Shown here: one piece after another, positions 45,042 through 54,088 of the stretch
How positions within the stretch are numbered: the first letter of the stretch is position 1
Layout of the letters: each line of letters starts with the position of its first letter
NCBI GenBank assembly: GCA_016720595.1
Contig: JADKKI010000029.1
Coordinates: 1-64,000, forward strand
Direction of reading: 5' to 3'
From: Myxococcales bacterium
GTDB lineage: Bacteria > Myxococcota_A > Polyangia > Haliangiales > Haliangiaceae
DNA length: 64,000 nucleotides
Notes under the pieces: model-generated
The model's database searches: none
Seen by the model: the letters and a program-made list of their open reading frames with translations, nothing else
Told to the model about the DNA's origin: nothing
Program-made: the position numbers and the translations under genes

Positions 45042-47765
45042 ATGAATCGCAAGCTGATCGGTGGAGTCGTCGCGGCCGTAGTTGCGGCCGTCGCGATCTG
45101 GTTCCTGTTCCTGCGCGGCGGCAAGGACGCTCCGAAGACGACGGCGGAGGCACCGCGCAGCGCTGACCTCAAGCCGAAGACCACCACGCCCACGCCGCAG
45201 CCCGAGAGTGCGCCCGCCGCGCCGCGCGGCGTCGCGCCGAAGTGGTCGCTCGATCTCGATCCCGAAGGCCCGCTGCCGCTCGAGGGTCAGGTGCTGGGGC
45301 CCGATGGGAAGCCGGTCGGCGGCGCCAAGGTCTGGCTCGGCTCGGTGCCACCGCGCACGGCAGTCTCGGAGGAAGACGGCTCGTTCAGCTTCGACAAGCT
45401 GGTGGGCCGCACGTACACGCTGACCGCGTCGAGCGGCAAGCTGATCGGCTCGGCGACCTACAAGCTCGTCGACAAGGGTGATCCGGTCGTGATCCGGCTG
45501 ACCGAGGGCGCCTCCCTCGTGGTCACGGTGCAGGACGATGACGCCAAGCCGATCGCCGGCGCCGACGTCAAGGCCGACGAGGATCACGCCGCGAAGTCCG
45601 ACGACCAGGGCAAGGCGACGATCGAGCCCGTGCACCCCGGTTGGGTCAGCGTCCAGGCCGCGGCGCCCGGCTATGCCTCCGGCTCCGCGTTCACCACGAT
45701 CGGATCTTCAGGTGCGACCGGCCAGATCACGATCACGCTGCACAAGGGCTACGCCGTCTCCGGCAAGGTCGTCGACGAATCGGGTGCACCGATCGCCAAG
45801 GCGAAGGTCGATGCGCAGACCGGGATGTGGGACTTCGGTGGCCGCAAGGACGACGAGGTCACCACCGACGACAAGGGCCAGTTCACGATCGCGGCGCTCG
45901 CGCCGGGGAGCCACACGCTGTCCGCCGTGGATGGAGAGCACGCACCGGCGCGGTCGACGCCGATCACGATCAAGGATCGCGCGGTCACGGGCATCGTGAT
46001 CACGATGAAGGCCGGCGGGCGGATCGCCGGCAAGGTGGTCGACAAGGATCACCGCACGGTGGCGTTCGCCACGGTCCGGATCTCCGGCAAGGGCGCGAAC
46101 CAATGGATGGTGGCGGCGCGGCAGGCGACCACCGACAAGGACGGAGCGTTCGAGCTGCGCGGCCTCGCGCGCGCGAAGCAGCAGGCGCGTGCGGAGTCCG
46201 ATCTGGCGGCGAGCAAGATCGCCGACGTGGATCTCGAGGCCAAGGCCGAGGTCACAAACCTCGAGCTCGTGCTCGATGTCAGCGGCACGATCACGGGCAT
46301 CGTCGTCGACGACAAGGGCCAGCCAGTGCCCGAGGTCACGGTCAACGCGTTCCCGGACATCCTGGGTGGTGGGAACACCGAGGGCCTCGCGCTCGCGGGC
46401 ATGTCCTCGGCCACCACGGATGGCGGCGGCGGGTTCGTGATCCACGGCCTCCCCGATGGCGCGTACCGGCTGTGGGCCGCCCGCGCGAGCGTGGGGTTCC
46501 AGGAGTGGGGGCAGCAGGGCACGTCGGCGAAGACCGGGGACAAGGGCGTGAAGATCACCCTGCCCGCCCCCGGCGAGCTCAAGGGCACGATCGTCCTCGA
46601 TGGCGCGGCCGAGGCACCGGCCTCTGCGATGGTGCAGATCGGGATGCAGCCGAGCACGCCCGCGAAGGCCGGCGCGTTCGATCTCAAGGACATCACACCG
46701 GGCACCTACGACGTCACGTTCCGCGGCCTCGAGTTCGCCGAGATGGTGAAGCGCGACGTCAAGATCGAGCCCGGCAAGACCACGGACCTCGGCAAGGTCA
46801 CCGTGTTCCGCGGGCGCAAGCTCGCCGGCAAGGTCGTCGACGCCTCGGGGACCGCGGTCGCCGGCGCGAAGATCAAGGTCGGCGAGATGCTGTTCACGGC
46901 GGAGGGCAGCGAGGACCAGATGGCGCAGTTCGAGGAGATGGGCGGCATCCGCTCGGCGGTCTCGGATCAGGCCGGCGAGTTCACGATCATCGGGATCCCG
47001 AAGAAGGCCACCAACGTGGTGGCCGATCACCCCACGCGCGGCCGCTCGCTCGCCGTGGGCGTTCCCGAAGGCGCCGACGATCCCGCGCCGATGACCCTCA
47101 CGCTGCGCGGCTATGGCTCGATCAGCGGCAAGGTCACCTCGCAGGGCAAGCCGCTACCGCGCGTGACCGTCAGCGATTCCGCCAAGGGCGGCGGTGCCTC
47201 GGCCGCCTTCGCACAGACCGATGACGAAGGGAACTTCACGATCGCGAAGGTCTCGGAGGGGCCGCACGTCCTGCAGGCGATGCAGCAGCAGATGATGTCG
47301 ATGAAGTCGAGCTCGACGACGGTCACGGTCACCGCCGGCAAGGAGACCAAGGTCACGATCGACATCCCCGTGGGCACGCTCTCGCTCACGGTCACCATCA
47401 AGCCGCTCGCGGGCAATCAGGTCGATGCGGCGCAGGTGTTCCTGATGTCGGGCCTGGTCGCCCCTGCCACCGGCAAGCAGCTGATCGACGGCATGTTCCA
47501 GGGCGGTGGTCAGAGCATGAAGTTCTGGCTCGGCGGCACCATGCCGATGCCGAAGTTCGAGGAGCTGGTGGCCGGCAAGTACTCGGCGTGCATCATCCCG
47601 ATCACCGGCTCGATGAGCGATCCCACATTCATGCAGCGGATCCAGGAGAACATGCAGACGCTCAAGGTCTACTGCAAGCCGATCACGCTCGCGGCCTCGC
47701 CCAACGCTCAGACGCTGGTCGCCGAGGTCCCGGCGATGACGCCATTCCCCGCACCGCCGAACTAG
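45042..47765 (+). CDS. Large exported protein made of carboxypeptidase-regulatory-like beta repeats
   Basis: A 907-residue protein. Residues 6-25 (IGGVVAAVVAAVAIWFLFL) form an uncleaved signal anchor, then a Pro/Thr linker. The rest is a chain of eight or more CarboxypepD_reg/SdrD-B-like immunoglobulin-type modules, seen as repeats of the form G-x-V-x-D-x-x-G-x-P-x-x-x-A-x-V followed by T-D-x-x-G-x-F-x-I (for example GQVLGPDGKPVGGAKV, GKVVDESGAPIAKAKV, GKVVDKDHRTVAFATV, GIVVDDKGQPVPEVTV, GKVTSQGKPLPRVTV). The last 110 residues are different and end in a Pro-rich tail. It likely forms an extended periplasmic or surface rod. Partners unknown. Confidence 0.85.
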   Translation: MNRKLIGGVVAAVVAAVAIWFLFLRGGKDAPKTTAEAPRSADLKPKTTTPTPQPESAPAAPRGVAPKWSLDLDPEGPLPLEGQVLGPDGKPVGGAKVWLGSVPPRTAVSEEDGSFSFDKLVGRTYTLTASSGKLIGSATYKLVDKGDPVVIRLTEGASLVVTVQDDDAKPIAGADVKADEDHAAKSDDQGKATIEPVHPGWVSVQAAAPGYASGSAFTTIGSSGATGQITITLHKGYAVSGKVVDESGAPIAKAKVDAQTGMWDFGGRKDDEVTTDDKGQFTIAALAPGSHTLSAVDGEHAPARSTPITIKDRAVTGIVITMKAGGRIAGKVVDKDHRTVAFATVRISGKGANQWMVAARQATTDKDGAFELRGLARAKQQARAESDLAASKIADVDLEAKAEVTNLELVLDVSGTITGIVVDDKGQPVPEVTVNAFPDILGGGNTEGLALAGMSSATTDGGGGFVIHGLPDGAYRLWAARASVGFQEWGQQGTSAKTGDKGVKITLPAPGELKGTIVLDGAAEAPASAMVQIGMQPSTPAKAGAFDLKDITPGTYDVTFRGLEFAEMVKRDVKIEPGKTTDLGKVTVFRGRKLAGKVVDASGTAVAGAKIKVGEMLFTAEGSEDQMAQFEEMGGIRSAVSDQAGEFTIIGIPKKATNVVADHPTRGRSLAVGVPEGADDPAPMTLTLRGYGSISGKVTSQGKPLPRVTVSDSAKGGGASAAFAQTDDEGNFTIAKVSEGPHVLQAMQQQMMSMKSSSTTVTVTAGKETKVTIDIPVGTLSLTVTIKPLAGNQVDAAQVFLMSGLVAPATGKQLIDGMFQGGGQSMKFWLGGTMPMPKFEELVAGKYSACIIPITGSMSDPTFMQRIQENMQTLKVYCKPITLAASPNAQTLVAEVPAMTPFPAPPN

Positions 47766-47820
47766 GGCCCCCTCGAACTTCTGGCTCGATCACCACTGCT
47801 CCCGGATTTCAAACCCAGGA

Positions 47821-47883
47821 AGCCAGGAACCAAGGTCGGAGAGGTTTTCACGAGTCCGCTGCTTTGCTTCCCAGCTCCTGGCT
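47821..47883. other. Intergenic inverted repeat between convergent genes
   Basis: In the 216-base gap AGCCAGGA (47821-47828) pairs with TCCTGGCT (47876-47883) around a 47-base loop containing CTGCTTTGCTTCCCAG. It could be a weak bidirectional transcription end for the repeat protein and the convergent kinase, but has no T-tract. Confidence 0.3.
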
Positions 47884-47981
47884 GATGCCCGCTACAGGCT
47901 GGCCCGGTTCTCTGCTTGGGTCTCTTTGGGTGCTCCGACGTGTGACTGGAACCACTCGGATCTCGACCGACATACAGGACC

Positions 47982-49775
47982 TCAGTCCGCCACCAGCTGC
48001 CGCAGCTGCCAGCTCTGGAGCACGTACTTGCGGCGCAGCTCGTCCTTGGTGTCCGCGATCCTCCACACCACGAGCGCCGGCGCGATCACGGCGGCGATGT
48101 TCACCACCACCAGCGCGAGCCGGACCATCGACTGGTCGAACTCGATGAACCGGGGCACGAGGGCCATCGTGCCGTGGGAGAACACGTACGACGGCGGGAT
48201 CACGCCCAGCCACTCGCCGAGCGCCGGCACCAGGAACACAAGCACGCCGATCGCGAAGATGTGCGGCCGGTAGCGCCGGACGATCGCGAGGTTGAACGCC
48301 GTCGCGTTCGCCCCGGCCAGCACGGGCACCATCACGAGGGGCCCATAGAATCCCGAGGCCACGGAGATCGCGATCGAGCTCAGCACGAACACGAACACGG
48401 ACTCCTTCGGCGCGAACCGGCGGGTCAGCCGGAAGCACCACGCCGAAGCGAGGCCGATGCTGCCGACCACGATCGCCAGCCCGAGGTAGCTGCGCAGCCC
48501 CTGGAACAGCGTGATCAGCGCGATCAGCGCGAACGTTCCGTACGCGATCCCACCGAGCCTCATCGCGAACTGGCCCTCGCTCTCCGCGCTGCGCTCGAGC
48601 TCCGCCTCCACCTCGGGCGGGGCTTGCCGCGGCGGCTCCGCGATCAGCTTGACGAGGATCCGGCGCGCGGCGCCATTGTCCGGATCGAGCGCGAGAGCTC
48701 GCGCGATCTCCTGCAGAGCGCGCTTGCGGGCGCTGGCATCGTCCTCGCTCGTGCCGAGTGCGCCGAGCGCGTTGATGGCCTGCTGGTGCGCGATCTCGGC
48801 GTGCTGAGCGGCGAGCTCGCGCCGGAGCGATTGATTGCGGTGGCCCTCGAGGAAGGCGTCGATCTCGTCGACCAGTGCGCGCACGGTGGGCTGACGCGAC
48901 CGCGGATCGAAGGCGGTCGCGCGGGCACACACGGCGTCGAGCTCGGGTGGGATCTCCCGCTCGGGCGCACGGAGGTGAGCGTGCACCGGGTCGCCCTTCC
49001 GCGTGGACGCGAGGATCTCGGCGGAGGTCCGGCCGAGGTGCAGCCGCTGTAACGACAGGATCTCGAACAGGATCGCGCCGAGCGAGTAGAGATCGACGCC
49101 CCGATCGATGGTCCCGCCGACGAACGTCTGCTCGGGGGCGATGTACCCCGGCGTGCCCATCACCGGCGAGCTCGCATCACCTTGTGCCTCCGTGGGCCTG
49201 CCGATCGTCTGGGCGAGGCCCCAATCCAGCACGTAGACCTCGCCGTACTCGCCGAGCATCACGTTCGAGGGCTTGAGGTCGCGATGGATCACACCCTTGT
49301 TGTGGGCGTAATCGACCGCGAGGCAGACCTGCCGGAACACGTCGAGCATGCGGAGGAGCGTGAACTCGCGGTGGGTCTCGGCGTCGTTGCTCCGGAGCCG
49401 GGCGAGGACCTTGGCCAGGGTGGTCCCCGAGATCGCACGCATCGTGAAGAACTCGCGCCCTTCCTCGTCGAGCCCGATGTCGTAGACCGGGATGATCGCC
49501 GGGTGCTCGAGCTGCGCCTGGACCCGCGCCTCGGCGAGGAACGCGCGCCGTGCCGGGATGCTCTCCACGTCCGCGCGCACCGCCTTCAAGGCAACATCGC
49601 GCCCGATCCGCCGATCTCGACACAGCGAGACCTCGCCCATGCCGCCGGCGCCGAGCGTGCGCTGGACGTCGTAGCGGTCCTCACCCAGATCGAGGTGGTC
49701 GGTCAGATCGATGGGGCGGGTCGACTCCTCGGGCGAGAGCCAGATGGTGTCCGCCTCGTCATCAAGCTCGGGCAT
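47982..49775 (-). CDS. Ser/Thr protein kinase with C-terminal multi-pass membrane domain
   Basis: A 597-residue kinase. Catalytic domain at about 33-315: YDVQRTLGAGGMGEV, DVALKAV, HRDLKPSNVML, YVLDWGLAQ (DWG in place of DFG, common in related bacterial kinases), and GTPGYIAPEQ. A helical linker (about 315-400) carries basic and acidic heptads that may form a coiled coil. Residues about 415-560 contain five or six hydrophobic helices (GTFALIALITLFQGL, PHIFAIGVLVFLVPAL, LALVVVNIAAVIAPAL), then a cytoplasmic tail. ATG at 49775. It is convergent with the repeat protein. Confidence 0.93.
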   Translation of the reverse strand: MPELDDEADTIWLSPEESTRPIDLTDHLDLGEDRYDVQRTLGAGGMGEVSLCRDRRIGRDVALKAVRADVESIPARRAFLAEARVQAQLEHPAIIPVYDIGLDEEGREFFTMRAISGTTLAKVLARLRSNDAETHREFTLLRMLDVFRQVCLAVDYAHNKGVIHRDLKPSNVMLGEYGEVYVLDWGLAQTIGRPTEAQGDASSPVMGTPGYIAPEQTFVGGTIDRGVDLYSLGAILFEILSLQRLHLGRTSAEILASTRKGDPVHAHLRAPEREIPPELDAVCARATAFDPRSRQPTVRALVDEIDAFLEGHRNQSLRRELAAQHAEIAHQQAINALGALGTSEDDASARKRALQEIARALALDPDNGAARRILVKLIAEPPRQAPPEVEAELERSAESEGQFAMRLGGIAYGTFALIALITLFQGLRSYLGLAIVVGSIGLASAWCFRLTRRFAPKESVFVFVLSSIAISVASGFYGPLVMVPVLAGANATAFNLAIVRRYRPHIFAIGVLVFLVPALGEWLGVIPPSYVFSHGTMALVPRFIEFDQSMVRLALVVVNIAAVIAPALVVWRIADTKDELRRKYVLQSWQLRQLVAD

Positions 49776-50000
49776 CCGGGGATCATCTCACTGCTTCTGG
49801 CCGCTCCGGGCTCCCCCGGGGCCGGCCATGTCGGACCCCAGTCCGAGGTCCCGATTCCCAGGGCTTGGCCACGCGCGACCTCGCCGGGACGGCGATCCGG
49901 TGGGGATTCGCGCAAGGTCTGCGAGTCACACCCCGTACGCGCAGCCCCTGCATCGCGCACGACCTCAGGGCGCTGGTCCGTCGCCTGCAAGACCTCGGGC

Positions 50001-50225
50001 ATGGCGAGCCGCATGGTCACCTGCCCCGAGAGCGCCCACCTCGAGCGGATCGAGTATGAGACCAGCCCGTTCGGGATGCTGATCCGCACCTGCTCGGGAC
50101 ATCGCAGCGGGTGCGAGGACAGCTGCCCGCGCACCTGTGCGGCGCGCTTCGACCGGCGTGATCGCAGCTCGTTCGTGGTCGAGGTCCGGAGCCTGCTCCG
50201 GACCGTGCGCGCGCTCACCGAGTAG
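50001..50225 (+). CDS. Small Cys-rich protein (74 aa)
   Basis: ATG at 50001 (a second at 50013). The protein has about six Cys in MVTCPESAHLERIEYETSP, then GMLIRTCSGHRSGCEDSCPR and TCAARFDRR, without a signal peptide. The spacing CP...H...C...C...C-P-R-T-C suggests a compact zinc-binding or iron-sulfur fold; similar small Cys-rich proteins are recalled from myxobacteria but no function is known. The 225 bases upstream (49776-50000) contain no clear feature. Its end overlaps the convergent ankyrin gene by 11 bases. Confidence 0.6.
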   Translation: MASRMVTCPESAHLERIEYETSPFGMLIRTCSGHRSGCEDSCPRTCAARFDRRDRSSFVVEVRSLLRTVRALTE

Positions 50226-50910
50226 GGAGCCGGCTCACCAGCGCCGCGATGTTCTCGGGGCCGATCTCGAGATCGTTCGCACCCGGCGGCAGGTTCGTAT
50301 CCTGATCGGGATCGACGCGTGCCACGTACCGCACGCCATCCAACACCTTGCGCGAGATGATCCGGGCGCGCACGCGTGGCTGCTTGATGCCATGGACGTG
50401 AACCTCGATGACCTGCCCCGTCACCAGCGCCTCGCGCTCCTCGCGCGACGGGATCGTGAACTGCGGGTAGTAGTCCGCGAGGTGCTCGGCATTCTGGACC
50501 CGCCACGGCGGCCACGACACCATGCGCTGTGGCAGCGGCGCGAACAGATGGCCGAGCCCGAACTGGTCCGCGGCGCCGCGCGGCGTGAGCCCGCTGTAGT
50601 TCGCAGCATCGGGGTTGGCCTCGCCCCGGAGCAGTGAGCGCACGATCCGCTCCGAGCGATTCACCACGGCGGTGTGGAGCGGCGTATCTCCGGTGCGGTG
50701 GTAGCGCAGCGCGAGGTCCGCGCGCTCGTCGATCAAGAAGCTGATCGCCTCGTGCCAGCTCGAGGCGACGGCGAGGTGGATGGCGGTCATCCCCCACTCG
50801 TCCTGGGTGTCGATCACGGACGGCGTCGCGAGCGCCCGCGCTTGCGAGACGTCACGCCGCTGGCCGGTAGATGCGAACACCGCAAGCCAGGCACGCTCGA
50901 CCTCGGTCAC
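50215..50910 (-). CDS. Ankyrin-repeat protein
   Basis: A 231-residue soluble protein. Ankyrin repeats cover about residues 35-115: EWGMTAIHLAVASSWHEAIS, TGDTPLHTAVVNRSERIVRS and YSGLTPRGAADQFG. The second half (about 140-231) holds a beta-rich domain with a highly charged segment VIEVHVHGIKQPRVRARII and no recognised motif. Ankyrin units bind other proteins. GTG or ATG at 50910 is the first start. It is divergent from the dehalogenase gene with 41 bases between. Confidence 0.85.
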   Translation of the reverse strand: MTEVERAWLAVFASTGQRRDVSQARALATPSVIDTQDEWGMTAIHLAVASSWHEAISFLIDERADLALRYHRTGDTPLHTAVVNRSERIVRSLLRGEANPDAANYSGLTPRGAADQFGLGHLFAPLPQRMVSWPPWRVQNAEHLADYYPQFTIPSREEREALVTGQVIEVHVHGIKQPRVRARIISRKVLDGVRYVARVDPDQDTNLPPGANDLEIGPENIAALVSRLPTR

Positions 50911-50951
50911 CCCGCGATTATCGCATCAACCCCGGGATAGTCTCCTGGGCG

Positions 50952-51845
50952 ATGGACATCTTGAGGACCCCCGACGAGCGCTTCGCGAACCTCCCCGGCT
51001 ATGCCTTCTCGCCGAACTACCTGGACCTCGGCGAGCTGCGGATCCACTACGTCGATGAAGGGCCGCGCGATGGCGCCATCGTGCTCTGCCTGCACGGCGA
51101 GCCCTCCTGGAGCTACCTCTACCGCACGATGATCCCGGGCCTCACGGCCGCCGGGCTCCGCGTGATCGCTCCGGACCTCGTCGGCTTCGGACGCTCCGAC
51201 AAGCCGGTCGACCGCGCGGTCTACACCTACCAGCGCCACGTCGACTGGATGGCGGCGTTCGTCGACCGTCTCGACCTTCAGGCGATCACGCTGTTCTGTC
51301 AGGACTGGGGCGGCTTGATCGGCCTTCGCCTCGTCGCCGACGCCCCCGATCGGTTCGCGCGCGTGGTCGCCAGCAACACGTTCCTCCCGACCGGCGATCA
51401 GCCTGCGCCACCAGCGTTCGCCGCGTGGCAGGCGTTCTCCCAGACCGTCCCGGAGTTTCCGGTCGGCAACATCGTCTCCCGTGCCTGTGCGCGGCCCGTC
51501 GACGCAGGAGTCATCGCGGCGTACGACGCGCCGTTCCCCGACGAGCGCTACAAGGCCGGCGCGCGCCAGTTCCCCCTGCTCGTGCCGACCCGGCCCGACG
51601 ATCCGGCATCCGCGGCGAATCGTGCGGCGTGGGAGCGGCTGCGCACGTTCACGCGCCCGTTCCTCACCGCGTTCGGCGACGCAGATCCGATCACCCGCGG
51701 CGCCGACCGCCTGCTCCAGGCGATGATCCCCGGGGCGAGTGGTCAGCCACACACCACGATCGCGAAGGGCGGCCACTTCATCCAGGAGGATGCCGGCCCC
51801 GAGCTCGCGACGATCGTCGCCGCGTTCATCGCCTCCACGCCCTGA
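50952..51845 (+). CDS. Haloalkane dehalogenase-like alpha/beta hydrolase
   Basis: A 297-residue hydrolase. The oxyanion motif is HGEPSWSYLYR, the nucleophile is Asp in the elbow CQDWGGLIG (about residue 122), the catalytic acid Asp is in FGDADPITRG and the His in KGGHFIQEDAG (about 279). Asp as nucleophile and the Trp directly after it, which holds the halide, are typical of haloalkane dehalogenases of the DhlA/DhmA group; an epoxide hydrolase would share the Asp but not the Trp. The protein begins MDILRTPDERFANLPGYAFS as DhlA-like members do. Substrate unproven. Confidence 0.88.
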   Translation: MDILRTPDERFANLPGYAFSPNYLDLGELRIHYVDEGPRDGAIVLCLHGEPSWSYLYRTMIPGLTAAGLRVIAPDLVGFGRSDKPVDRAVYTYQRHVDWMAAFVDRLDLQAITLFCQDWGGLIGLRLVADAPDRFARVVASNTFLPTGDQPAPPAFAAWQAFSQTVPEFPVGNIVSRACARPVDAGVIAAYDAPFPDERYKAGARQFPLLVPTRPDDPASAANRAAWERLRTFTRPFLTAFGDADPITRGADRLLQAMIPGASGQPHTTIAKGGHFIQEDAGPELATIVAAFIASTP

Positions 51846-51858
51846 CGATCGCCCGCGG

Positions 51859-53073
51859 TCAGTTGATGACCGCGGCAGGCGAGGACAGGAAGCCCGCAGG
51901 CGCTGCCCCACTCACGGCATGCACGCGGATCCGACCGGCGCCACCACCGCCACCGCCACCGCCCGCATCGGCGCCGCCCCCGTTCCCTCCGACGCTCGGG
52001 TTCACGTTGAGGGCACCGCCGTTCCCACCGACGCCGGTGTTCTCGCTGGTCCCGCCGGGCGCATCCTCCATCGAGCACGGACCATCGTCACCCGGTCCTC
52101 CATCGTTGAGGTGGTGGCTGCCGCCGCCGCCGCCGCCGCCGTTCGCACACAGCATCACCGTCGACGCGATCGTGATCGTCCTGCTCTCGAGGAAGATCGC
52201 GCCGCCGCTCCCACCCCCACCGCCACCCGCGCCCTCGTGCGTGCCCGCACCGTCGGCGATCCCGTCCGCTCCCCGCCCGCCGCCGCCGCTTGCCTCGACG
52301 TGCGCCTGTCCCGTGAGGAGGAGCGTGTCGCGCACCGTGACCTGGATCGCCCCCCCCCCACCACCACCGGCGCCCGGCGTGGCCATCGCGGTGTTGTGCT
52401 CCTGCCCTCCCATCCCACCCGCACAACCACCCCGGAGACCGACGAGTGTCGGGGATCCCTGCACCGTCATCTCCGGTCCACCGGCCGTCGTCGGCGCGAC
52501 CGAGGTATCTCCCGTGCCACCCGCCGCACCGATCGTCCCGAACGCACCACCCGCGCCACCCCCGCCCGCGGACTTCTGGAGCGCGGAGTTCGCATCCGCC
52601 CCCACGCCTCCTGCGCACGCCGCGGCTCCGGCACCTGGGGCCGAGCCGCGCGCGGAGACCTTGAGCACGCCGGCGATCGTGGCGGTGCCGTACACGGCGA
52701 TGATCAGGGGATCGGGCCCGAGGATCTCGAGGCTCGCTCCGGCTCGGAGCTCGAATCCTGCGATCGCGAGCAAGCGCGGTGAGCCTGTGGGCGTTGGCAA
52801 CATGAGGGTGGTGGTGCTGCCGTTCGTCAGGACCCCGGTCTGCGGCGAGTACGTGAAATCGCCGGTGTCGAGCACCAGGGCCGGATGGACCGAGGTCGTG
52901 CACGGCGTGAAGTTCGCCGGCATGAACGACCACATCGCCGCGCAGGTCAGATCCACGGTGGTGTCAGGCCCAGCACCATCGTCCGGAACGACGCATGCCG
53001 AGCCCTTGCACGGAGCGGAGAAGCCGCACGCCGCGAGCACGGGCAAGACCGCCAGCACGAGCCCCCGCATCAC
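51859..53073 (-). CDS. Gly-rich lipoprotein
   Basis: A 404-residue lipoprotein: MMRGLVLAVLPVLAACGFSAPC with lipobox Cys 16. After about 130 residues with PHPALVLDTGDFTYSPQTG and FELRAGASLEILGPDPLII, the rest is strongly Gly-rich, with runs such as AGGGGGGGGAGRIRVHAVSG at the end and GGGGGGSGGAIFLESRTITI. The alternation of Gly runs and short beta strands suggests a right-handed beta-helix, with hydrophobic strands TASGxL/ I-x-V-x-A. Similar Gly-rich lipoproteins occur in groups in these myxobacteria. Role at the cell surface is inferred. Confidence 0.72.
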   Translation of the reverse strand: MMRGLVLAVLPVLAACGFSAPCKGSACVVPDDGAGPDTTVDLTCAAMWSFMPANFTPCTTSVHPALVLDTGDFTYSPQTGVLTNGSTTTLMLPTPTGSPRLLAIAGFELRAGASLEILGPDPLIIAVYGTATIAGVLKVSARGSAPGAGAAACAGGVGADANSALQKSAGGGGAGGAFGTIGAAGGTGDTSVAPTTAGGPEMTVQGSPTLVGLRGGCAGGMGGQEHNTAMATPGAGGGGGGAIQVTVRDTLLLTGQAHVEASGGGGRGADGIADGAGTHEGAGGGGGGSGGAIFLESRTITIASTVMLCANGGGGGGGSHHLNDGGPGDDGPCSMEDAPGGTSENTGVGGNGGALNVNPSVGGNGGGADAGGGGGGGGAGRIRVHAVSGAAPAGFLSSPAAVIN

Positions 53074-53181
53074 TCGATCACCACTCGTTCACCACTTGAT
53101 CCAGTCTACACGAGCGACGGGCCTCGACGTGGAGAACGATCTTCGACCCACGTGCCGCGGCAAATCTGCGACGCTAGGGAG

Positions 53182-54084
53182 GTGAAGTTCGCTCCTTTGT
53201 TCGCGCTCGTACTCGCCGCGTGCGGTACGGATCTCGGTGGACCGTGCAGCGCGGCGGATCCCTGCGACAGCGGCTCGGTCTGTGACCTCACCAATCCCGA
53301 GGGGGCGATCTGCGTCGACGCGAAGGGCGATGACGACGGCGATGGGATCCTCAACGAGCGCGACTTCTGCCAGCACCAGATGGGCGGCGCCTACGACGAG
53401 GATCAAGACGGCTTCGGCGATGACTGTGATGCCTGCCCGATCGCGCCCCCGCCCGCCGCCCCCGATACCGACGGCGACGACGTCGACAGTCCGTGCGATC
53501 CCGATCCGTTCACGCCAGGAGATCGGATCGTGGTGTTCACCGGATTCAACGAGCCCACCCTGCCCTCGACGTGGAAGGCGACCACCGCGTGGACGTTCCA
53601 GGGCGGCGAGGCCAAGGTGACCCCCGCGACCGCGACCGGGCTCGAGACCCTCTCGGCCCCGCTGCCCCTGGTCTCGACCAACATCGCCCTGCTCACGCGC
53701 TACCGCGTCGACCGCGTCGACCCCGCCGCCACCGAGAGCGCGGCCTCGGTGATCGGCATCGACCGCCGGCCGGCCGGCACCACGATCGTGTCGTGTGGTG
53801 GCTCGCGCGTGGCTGCGATGGATCGCCTGCTGCTCGACACCGGCGTGGGCGGCTCGCAGGACGCGATGGACCAGCTGTTCGATCCCGCCGGGCTCTATCG
53901 CGTGGCGATCAAGCTCGAGGGCGCGCAAGCGCAGTGCGCGATGATCTCGGATCGCGAGACCGGCGCGGCGCAAGCGGCGAGCAACGGCGAGGCGATGAGC
54001 GAGGCTGGGCTCACCGCGCGCGGCGCGACGATCCGGTTCACGTACCTGCTCGCCGTACAGCGCGGCCCGGTGGGCACGAACTGA
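53182..54084 (+). CDS. Lipoprotein with thrombospondin type 3-like Ca-binding repeats
   Basis: A 300-residue lipoprotein starting GTG at 53182 (MKFAPLFALVLAACGTDLGG, Cys 14). A Cys-rich part CSAADPCDSGSVCDL is followed by Asp-rich type 3 repeats DDDGDGILNERDFC, DEDQDGFGDDCDACP and DTDGDDVDSPCDPDP, which bind calcium in other proteins. The last 190 residues form a beta-sandwich-like domain of unknown role, perhaps a jelly-roll (FTGFNEPTLPSTWKATTAWTF). GGGAG abuts the start codon, so initiation spacing is unusual. It converges on the ceramidase-like gene. Confidence 0.72.
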   Translation: MKFAPLFALVLAACGTDLGGPCSAADPCDSGSVCDLTNPEGAICVDAKGDDDGDGILNERDFCQHQMGGAYDEDQDGFGDDCDACPIAPPPAAPDTDGDDVDSPCDPDPFTPGDRIVVFTGFNEPTLPSTWKATTAWTFQGGEAKVTPATATGLETLSAPLPLVSTNIALLTRYRVDRVDPAATESAASVIGIDRRPAGTTIVSCGGSRVAAMDRLLLDTGVGGSQDAMDQLFDPAGLYRVAIKLEGAQAQCAMISDRETGAAQAASNGEAMSEAGLTARGATIRFTYLLAVQRGPVGTN

Positions 54085-54088
54085 ACCG

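Noticed and set aside
51859..53073. Pro-rich plus-strand frames opposite the Gly-rich lipoprotein
   Set aside because: Poly-Gly codons read antisense give poly-Pro; the minus frame has a lipoprotein signal and normal composition.
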